From: Candidatus [Bacteroides] periocalifornicus
GTDB taxonomy: Bacteria; Bacteroidota; Bacteroidia; Bacteroidales; CAJPTX01
Direction: 5' to 3'
Length of the DNA stretch: 9,742 bases
Assembly (NCBI GenBank): GCA_001421095.1
Contig: LIIK01000048.1
Coordinates: 9,291 to 19,032, forward strand
How positions within the stretch are numbered: the first letter of the stretch is position 1; each line of letters opens with the position of its first letter. The position numbers were made by a program, and so were the translations under genes. Positions 9,101 through 9,742 of the stretch are shown here, piece after piece. Below the pieces are notes generated by a model, which did not search any database, was not told where the DNA came from, and saw only the letters and a list, made by a program, of their open reading frames with translations.

Positions 9101-9186
9101 TGCTGCCCGGGGTGCTGCGCGAAGAGCGCCAGCGGGGCCAGCAGGGCGAGTAGCAGGGGAAGTAGTCCAAATCGTCGCATACGCAT
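190..9186 (-). CDS. Giant T9SS-secreted S8 (subtilisin-like) serine peptidase with multidomain adhesin-like C-terminal region
   Basis: Predicted secreted endopeptidase of 2998 residues, several times longer than an ordinary subtilase. Modules in order (approximate residues): signal peptide 1-23; I9-like propeptide 78-143; S8 catalytic domain 172-450 with Asp181 (GIWDADV), His205 (DDHGTHVAGT), oxyanion Asn307 (AAGND) and Ser388 (SGTSMA); KP-43-type jelly roll 455-586; Ig-like 589-677; FN3-like 680-785; jelly-roll 795-965; CARDB-like 970-1075; CUB-like 1105-1222; CARDB-like 1226-1330; GEVED 1365-1474; CARDB-like 1480-1595; LamG 1600-1775; beta-sandwich of uncertain family 1835-2025; Big/MBG-like 2030-2204; carboxypeptidase-regulatory-like 2206-2282; two InlB B-repeat-like 2283-2425; cleaved-adhesin/MAM-like 2430-2588; two more B-repeat-like 2591-2755; two carboxypeptidase-regulatory-like 2756-2907; T9SS sorting domain 2922-2998. 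The first ATG is chosen because it gives the basic n-region MRMRR; the ATG two codons downstream is equally plausible. There is no Shine-Dalgarno-like match, as is usual in Bacteroidota. The frame is uninterrupted and the catalytic residues are complete, so it should be active. It stands alone, with a terminator 23 nt downstream. The substrate is unknown. Module names outside the S8 and sorting domains come from sequence resemblance only. Confidence 0.96.
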   Translation of the reverse strand: MRMRRFGLLPLLLALLAPLALFAQHPGQHTSLMQLQPTQKLCTALQPQSDAAQRGRSLGWVAPTEPRIPEYAQAGMDAVRVVVRYAANATPAEVSAALARLGLRNVEVAEAFRAAYAVMPVASAYEVASLPWVLAVNLQDPPAHLYNATGRILGRASILSTPPSLGGRGLSGRGIRVGIWDADVTHHVDFGLRISVQESELFDDHGTHVAGTVLGAGLLDPDARGMAPESKAWTYNFNRQKNGLTPQQEMAQAREDFGITLTQNSYGTYLAQVCQDLQSLTYRESDYNLDLLACRYPTLTHIFAAGNDQQSCPMEIQALVGRKGYGTASNRSKNSLHVGAVDQWGQMTVFSNWGPQDDGRLFPTICAKGLEVYSTKSGNGYLQESGTSMACPTVTGHAALLSERYAQLHHGQELPSALLRGVLANTATDAGRPGPDFQFGYGIMNAERAAVSLENGWYCLDSLKLGDRYTRTLSIPKGCTGVRVMLTWNDPAVVRPAAYGQRALVNDLNLSLTVGGVDYHPWVCDHTRWGLEKPAARKEDNLNNIEQITLSASELAGNSSVELTVLPKEIVGDQRQHFALTWFFEFASPRIISPTGGEFLAPGQQAYIAVEGLVAPYALELSCDGGSTWSALGRVEKDAVALPSTIPTNTPITSRALVRAIDTKGNIAQSDHPFTIAPQPKGLGIEQGNCGLDGWKLTWRKNTTATNGYVVLLADPDAATPSAAAGVEHGDGFVQLGETASQHDTVFTLPASMIAGIERPIVSVACKLPGGMGYGKRAVGVLAGYSAPVVLTESSLPFSETFTTYPSRFFRVEAGDGVQVRYMNQTFNDLPAGSTALAFTCLKGDADFDESDYFNTGKNSSHLASLRMCSLDLTGIPAGERVLLHLSGALLPAEKGNPATARMRVAANGKPLTSLEGMQEQLASGFDQEWYYSLEGGQNCSLSVEFAGRGAKDILVLTRVAVERPTTTKGVELHLISGPADGANLGRERFDLMLVNRSAEEMKNLLIKAYRGEKWVASLPVPSLKGMASLPLSMLVDVGTEQARGELIPLRFTCTVDPLNPRANATVTHTVNSMGRVVPMGTSMVENTPLGPVVTDPQLWVKVANAITFTDNGGALQNYSDNQGSTVKFTPSVRGMKVRVRFTKLSLVEGSAALAVYTVQTPYSLNLEEVRFRARLSGSYSDLATNPLTYISEAEDGAVTLYFESLQGAETGEGWEATVDLVSAVNPLSIVGVVATKQGDDFGAEVPIAITLRNTYLSEQKQVTVRVFTEEGQLFSEEVEVKPGDSTFTLGQGVWVDPAEPKRIGVTIEGNDTDETDNVLFTYAIYDSYCIPPPGPAPKPKDAPRLAKLEAFRAVTPLNPVLTGAIRYSILPPYLKLYRGEAQNAVEAVARGSVPDGWGVALWVDWDGDGQFSIAERQEANLIKDGKEYRATFTPDVSALTATTARARIVLGPKDGLAAPCSAAGDVQDFQIELKDGVYPKRGDLALAKVDIGESGLNLSQQQPVRITLSNLSNLPFSGKVQVRVTVDNASPITEWVDCATGEALAPYGGSRVYKLATTADLSAIGRHLVKVELLEDPVVNASNNEAEAIVYCIVPESDGFYSLDIKSYQEENEWVDVSTAAKAFRPRELSEWSVEMVFRTEKPQFGTLLLSDGFSIRTTYHNTGGIPDNSIALVIGNQMLAWTPGGVITPGKWHHLAVTFTDVVYKHPVGSCTPHVYLDGVEYPLAGNGKQDAPSLGGSAREVMWLCRKIDAQLALFRMATRALDVSDIQSFRSVRRPDGTLPDGYFAEYLFDEGVKNHMSFSGNTLGASIKATPPERLDLPSGGMWHRLGRLIARFTFTGEVRQEQIAPGKYTITFAKGTPRDAIQGSFATEWPDVKLSYKGKAVDANTRFDFNQPVEIITKGSILGHGNLSEHLVLNYAEDASSACELLALSLKKDGNAGLNQDITVSPVTQDITIAVPEAVGTLNRPGAVRLSFRVSENAKLTLAGQELTSGSSEIALTSPVALEVVAANGTVKRYAVRLALPQTLDWALGKTNFTYGDAPVAAQATVNSQLPVSFTSTVPEVASVAGGQLHVGIPGEATLTATQPGGAYYAAAVPVQKRITVERRAITVGVKDVTYPFGYTPKLQYDYQGLVNIEDARELPDSSAAGCFTVLNAANEVVELSSSLPVGVYTVKADASKAYTTELYSVMPVDGTFRIEQGDRWLVTITVTDGARPVEGATVIVGEEAKTADSQGKTVWLLPQGNSYTVEAQQEGYSPATQPIDLTSGTPLSITIPLRAATLALRYTAEPGQGMIIGQTEQQIAPEADGQPVAAVGVGAYQFKQWSDGRADNPRADLNVKASLEVKALFTERKYEVRYVVSNGGKLLKGKSVNSYRHGSSSQEVEVAPEDGYYFKGWSDGVVTPKRREVNITHDVEAYALFAPLVDLPDFNDFEAGELAGGWYTQSVGASYNPWMVSQEPQSLVGALPSHFATCNSDQLGEGGATESYLYSPCYRIEGLPHGLLVRTTFLAHLTDNDVFALQLRLDEEEWNDLQLFRHTKTAVDTLVTIPVDRLRGRQVLQLRWCYRAGWAFAVEVDNIAIVPVQPNRLVISYNASPEGSCTFNELLPDGGVNSGIAKQVLEQGSVPANVEAVPTSGFRFYRWMDGVSSPLYHSPLPVVASETRTAYMLPLGRAVLTYQASPAEGGMFTLQGDRIAQQEVNVGANAEPITAVPASGYRFSHWLHNGDTNPELTQPNVQGDTVLIACFERLQASRITFIVMGANSNRLLAGARLTVAGQTLVTNREGMVSVLLPIGSHSYTVDLEGFQSINPLLTVGDADATEAITLQEATQPVTFIVKSEGQPIPGVTVRVEGCTERTTDATGKAVCQLHAGHYAYSLRKSGYRTTRGTITVANTPLTVEVNLTKRKEPTPDALEEAELAAVHVRPNPFTEELTLTGVTNAHRIAVLNALGAEVCSVQPGGRAQLTLQLGHLPAGFYLVRITSSNGQRTIPVVKR
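193..423 (-). other. T9SS type A C-terminal sorting domain
   Basis: Residues 2922-2998. VHVRPNPF begins the domain (the PNPF box), followed by LTLTG, HRIAVLNALGAEV, then LQLGHLPAGFYLVRI and a basic end (VVKR). This is the standard Por secretion tail. Such tails direct export across the outer membrane by T9SS and are usually removed by the PorU sortase when the protein is attached to A-LPS on the surface or released. Confidence 0.93.
466..921 (-). other. Carboxypeptidase-regulatory-like domains, second and third copies
   Basis: Residues 2756-2830 and 2834-2907. Both keep the internal pattern of this fold: LAGARLTVAG...TNREGMVSVLLPIGSHSYTVDLEGF and IPGVTVRVEG...TTDATGKAVCQLHAGHYAYSLRKSGY. They form the last folded modules before a short charged linker (KRKEPTPDALEEAE) leading into the sorting domain. 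Confidence 0.65.
922..1416 (-). other. Tandem InlB B-repeat-like domains, second pair
   Basis: Residues 2591-2673 and 2674-2755. They align to each other: LVISYNASPEGSCTF...VPTSGFRFYRWMDGVSSP and VLTYQASPAEGGMF...VPASGYRFSHWLHNGDTNP. Together with the first pair they bracket the cleaved-adhesin-like domain. The second pair is more diverged, with WMDG and WLHNGD in place of WSDG. Confidence 0.65.
1423..1899 (-). other. Cleaved-adhesin/MAM-like jelly-roll domain
   Basis: Residues 2430-2588. It opens with DFNDFEAGELAGGWYTQS, continues with YLYSPCYRIEGLPHGLLVRTTF and closes with FAVEVDNIAIVPV. The order FE...GW..., hxSPxhxh..., hhVDNhxh is typical of MAM-like and gingipain cleaved-adhesin jelly rolls. 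In gingipains such domains bind host ligands; binding here is inference. Confidence 0.6.
1912..2340 (-). other. Tandem InlB B-repeat-like domains, first pair
   Basis: Residues 2283-2356 and 2357-2425. Both end in the hallmark F-x-x-W-S-D-G...A-L-F pattern: YQFKQWSDGRADNPRADL...KALFTE and YYFKGWSDGVVTPKRREV...YALFAP. These are divergent InlB B-repeat (bacterial repeat) modules, found as spacers or adhesive units in many surface proteins. Confidence 0.7.
2341..2571 (-). other. Carboxypeptidase-regulatory-like beta-sandwich, first copy
   Basis: Residues 2206-2282. The order VTITVTDGARPVEGATVIV, TADSQGKTVWLLPQGN, YTVEAQQEGYSPATQPI is the usual prealbumin-like pattern (V-x-G-A-x-V, T-D-x-x-G, hPxGxY-x-V-x-x-x-G-Y). 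Two further copies lie near the C-terminus. Confidence 0.65.
2575..3099 (-). other. Big/MBG-like immunoglobulin-fold pair
   Basis: Residues 2030-2204. The first half (TYGDAPVAAQATVNS..., SFTSTVPEVASVAGGQLHVGIPGEATLTAT) combines the TYGDAP start of MBG-type modules with the V-A-S-V...G-x-A-T-L-T-A pattern of bacterial Ig-like repeats. The second half (RAITVGVKDVTYPFG ... GVYTVKADAS...YSVMPVDGTFRIE) resembles an MBG domain. Such modules generally act as structural spacers in surface proteins. Confidence 0.6.
3862..4389 (-). other. LamG / concanavalin A-like lectin domain
   Basis: Residues 1600-1775. Typical LamG landmarks appear in order: ELSEWSVEMVFRT, GTLLLSDGFSIRT, then PGKWHHLAVTF, HVYLDGVEY, and ALFRMATRALDVSDIQ. 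The GKWHHLAVT and YLDG motifs are diagnostic of the LamG_3 type. Such domains bind glycans or extracellular proteins, which suggests a targeting or adhesive role for the region behind the protease. Confidence 0.85.
4765..5094 (-). other. GEVED domain carrying an EF-hand-type calcium loop
   Basis: Residues 1365-1474. The core VALWVDWDGDGQFSIAER and the closing AGDVQDFQIEL match the GEVED family (hxDWNxDGxF...E ending in a GEVEDY-like motif). Within it, DWDGDGQFSIAE (1405-1416) has Asp at loop positions 1, 3 and 5, Gly at 6, a hydrophobic residue at 8 and Glu at 12, the complete EF-hand calcium-loop pattern. A proline-rich linker (1332-1344) precedes it. Confidence 0.75.
5521..5874 (-). other. 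CUB-like domain
   Basis: Residues 1105-1222. The stretch ITFTDNGGALQNYSDNQGSTVKF, then MKVRVRFTKLSLVEGSAALAVY and, at the end, GAVTLYFESLQGAETGEGWEATVDLV follows the CUB pattern (D-x-GG...NY...n, hydrophobic strands, G-x-L-t-h-x-F-x-S, G-W-x-A). CUB-like domains occur in many Bacteroidota surface proteins and usually serve protein or glycan binding. Confidence 0.65.
7429..7824 (-). other. KP-43-type jelly-roll domain following the protease
   Basis: Residues 455-586. The signature RVMLTWNDP ... ALVNDLNLSLTVGGVDYHPWV ... EDNLNNIEQITL matches the jelly-roll barrel that follows the catalytic domain in KP-43-like oxidant-stable subtilases (typically LVNDLDL ... D..NNVE). It normally packs on the catalytic domain and binds calcium. 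This points to a KP-43-like subgroup of S8 rather than the classical short subtilisins. Confidence 0.75.
7837..8673 (-). other. S8 subtilisin catalytic domain
   Basis: Residues 172-450. Catalytic Asp181 lies in GIWDADV, His205 in DDHGTHVAGT, oxyanion-hole Asn307 in FAAGND and nucleophile Ser388 in SGTSMACPTVTGHAA. The Asp-His spacing is only 24 residues (32 in subtilisin), and Asp is followed by Ala-Asp rather than the common Thr/Ser-Gly, giving a short divergent first loop. Cysteines at 274, 294, 312, 366 and 391 could form disulfides in a secreted protein. All catalytic positions are intact. Confidence 0.95.
8758..8955 (-). other. Probable I9-like propeptide of the S8 peptidase
   Basis: Residues 78-143. 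The pattern VRVVVRY, then a helix-like stretch (ATPAEVSAALARLGL), a strand, AYAVMPV, EVASLPWVLAVNLQ resembles the compact alpha/beta propeptide of subtilases. That propeptide acts as an intramolecular chaperone and inhibitor and is removed on activation. It sits directly before the catalytic domain, as expected. Assignment is by pattern, so the exact processing site is not known. Confidence 0.6.
9118..9186 (-). other. Signal peptide (Sec-dependent) of the S8 peptidase
   Basis: Residues 1-23. A basic n-region (MRMRR) is followed by a leucine/alanine-rich hydrophobic core and a likely cleavage after LFA, before Gln24. There is no lipobox cysteine at the cleavage point, so this is a type I signal. 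It fits a T9SS client, which crosses the inner membrane by Sec before crossing the outer membrane by the PorV/Sov route. Confidence 0.88.
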
Positions 9187-9214
9187 TGAGGATTAGATTG
9201 TGAGGCTTCCTAAC

Positions 9215-9228
9215 CGGGTCGAAACCCG
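9215..9228 (-). promoter_or_regulatory. Small UUCG-loop hairpin in the presumed 5' leader
   Basis: Read on the minus strand, CGGGT-TTCG-ACCCG is a perfect 5-bp stem with a UUCG loop, lying 28 nt before the ATG and preceded by a run of six Ts. If transcription starts upstream, it would sit in the mRNA leader and could affect stability or ribosome access. The transcript start is unknown and no clear Bacteroidota promoter (TTTG ... TAnnTTTG) is visible nearby, so a role is inference. Confidence 0.4.
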
Positions 9229-9259
9229 AGAAAAAACGCACGCAAGTTAGCGAAAATTT

Positions 9260-9335
9260 TATTTGCGATGTGGTACTAGTTATTCGTGATGCGGGATCTT
9301 TTATTCGCGACGCGGCACGCCACGTCGCTACAAAG
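9260..9335. repeat. 21-bp tandem-repeat module A (3 units plus shared tail)
   Basis: Three head-to-tail 21-bp units begin at 9260, 9281 and 9302, each opening with TATT and then (C/T)GNGA(T/C)G(C/T)GG, with a variable end of about 7 bp. A tail, CCACGTCGCTACAAAG, ends at 9335. The array starts 74 bp upstream of the peptidase ATG. It could be a dispersed intergenic element or a set of binding sites; 21 bp is two helical turns. Confidence 0.8.
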
Positions 9336-9448
9336 ACGGTGCAAGCCAGGAGCGTTGGATTATTCGTAGATTCCAGAATCGTCCAAGGGCGAATCCGATT
9401 TCTATCGGTTGACGGGATTGGATATCGCGATCTCGGTAGGGGCGGTGC

Positions 9449-9478
9449 CGAGCGCAGCGAGTGCCCGCCGGTCCGCCC
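9449..9478. repeat. GC-rich 30-bp box, copy 2
   Basis: This begins CGAGCGCAGCGAG and ends GTCCGCCC. It is identical to positions 1-30 except for one base (G at 9470, C at 22). It lies between the two 21-bp repeat modules. A GGGCGG at 9440-9445 can pair with CCGCCC at 9473-9478, so the box may form a long imperfect hairpin. Confidence 0.75.
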
Positions 9479-9513
9479 GCGAATGCCTGTCGATTATTTT
9501 GTCCATCGGCTTC

Positions 9514-9610
9514 TATTCGCGTTGTGGTACCATTTATTCGCGATGCGGCCTCTTCTATTCGTGCCGCGGAATTTTCTATTCGAACCGCGGCGCGCCACCT
9601 CGCTACAAAG
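9514..9610. repeat. 21-bp tandem-repeat module B (4 units plus shared tail)
   Basis: Four 21-bp units begin at 9514, 9535, 9556 and 9577, each starting with TATTCG. A tail, CCACCTCGCTACAAAG, ends at 9610. Unit 1 matches unit 1 of module A (both contain TGTGGTAC), unit 2 matches unit 2 (GATGCGG) and the last unit plus tail matches the last of A with few differences. Unit 3 is the extra one. The modules thus share an ordered layout 275 bp apart. Confidence 0.8.
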
Positions 9611-9708
9611 CCCCCCACCTCTGGCTCGCACCATGCTATTGCTCGCAACCGATTGGTTGTAAGGATTTTTGCATCCATTTAGACCATCCCGACCCTCTCC
9701 CATTCGCC

Positions 9709-9741
9709 AGACCTTCCCTAGACCTTCGCCGTACCATCGCC
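9709..9741. repeat. Short 11-bp tandem repeat at the right edge
   Basis: AGACCTTCCCT, AGACCTTCGCC and GTACCATCGCC follow each other in register, with more decayed relatives (AGACCATCCC, GACCCTCTCC) from 9681. The array runs to the window edge and may continue beyond it. Confidence 0.45.
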
Positions 9742-9742
9742 G

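Larger units (their letters stand above)
9187..9742. other. Repeat-rich intergenic region upstream of the peptidase, no gene supported
   Basis: Besides the repeats listed separately, this stretch holds an AAAATTTT palindrome (9253-9260), a CCGAT-TTCT-ATCGG hairpin (9395-9408), a GATT-CCAG-AATC hairpin (9369-9380) and an ATCGCGAT palindrome (9424-9431). Short open frames exist on both strands. They overlap one another, are composed largely of translated 21-bp repeats and show no recognisable domain, so none is called. I see no convincing Bacteroidota promoter or RNA gene. Confidence 0.6.

Noticed and set aside
9187..9260. Bacteroidota promoter (TTTG / TAnnTTTG) for the peptidase
   Set aside because: Only weak partial matches such as TAACTTGC on the minus strand were found, without a properly spaced -33 TTTG, so no promoter is called.
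1..9478. Composite transposon or insertion sequence bounded by the GC-rich boxes
   Set aside because: No transposase, terminal inverted repeats or target duplication is visible. The boxes are direct, not inverted, and look like a dispersed intergenic repeat.
9260..9610. CRISPR-like array
   Set aside because: The units are contiguous 21-bp repeats with no true spacers, only 3-4 copies each, degenerate, and no cas gene is present.
9270..9662. Open frame of 130 codons on the plus strand over the upstream repeats
   Set aside because: Much of it is translated 21-bp repeat (IRDA-like heptads). It overlaps competing frames on both strands and shows no domain, so it is most likely non-coding.
9328..9678. 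Minus-strand frame with heptad-like RIENSAA/RIEEAAS repeats, possible coiled coil
   Set aside because: Because 21 is a multiple of 3, the DNA repeat gives heptads in every frame. Codon phase is not favoured and sequence outside the repeat looks random.
9461..9703. Two further overlapping frames (9461-9682 plus, 9494-9703 minus)
   Set aside because: They are low-complexity products of the same repeat array and overlap each other antisense, with no family resemblance.

Overview
The window is almost entirely one gene. A single minus-strand reading frame of 2998 codons (190..9186) encodes a giant secreted subtilisin-type (S8) serine peptidase. The protein has an N-terminal signal peptide and propeptide, then a catalytic domain with D181/H205/N307/S388. 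About 2400 residues of beta-sandwich and adhesin-like modules follow, ending in a C-terminal sorting domain of the type IX secretion system (T9SS). T9SS and this sorting domain are confined to the Bacteroidota. The combination with CUB, GEVED, LamG, MBG and cleaved-adhesin-like modules suggests a Bacteroidales organism, perhaps a Porphyromonas relative. The genus is inference from architecture and rather GC-rich sequence, not from a search.

Layout in the direction of transcription (right to left). Positions 9187-9742 carry no gene I can support. This region is packed with repeats: two related modules of 21-bp tandem units (9260-9335 and 9514-9610), a GC-rich box (9449-9478), and a short 11-bp tandem repeat running into the window edge. 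A small UUCG-loop hairpin lies in the presumed leader just before the start codon. The peptidase gene follows. A strong intrinsic terminator (136-166) lies 23 nt past its stop codon. The left edge (1-30) holds a second copy of the GC-rich box in the same orientation as the one at 9449.

The peptidase therefore looks like a monocistronic, surface-exposed enzyme/adhesin with its own terminator and a repeat-rich upstream region. No partner gene is visible, so its target can only be inferred (host or environmental protein, or adhesion). I found no RNA gene, CRISPR array, transposase or phage gene. The most unusual points are the size and module order of the protein, an EF-hand-type loop inside its GEVED domain, and the ordered duplicated 21-bp modules just upstream of its start.
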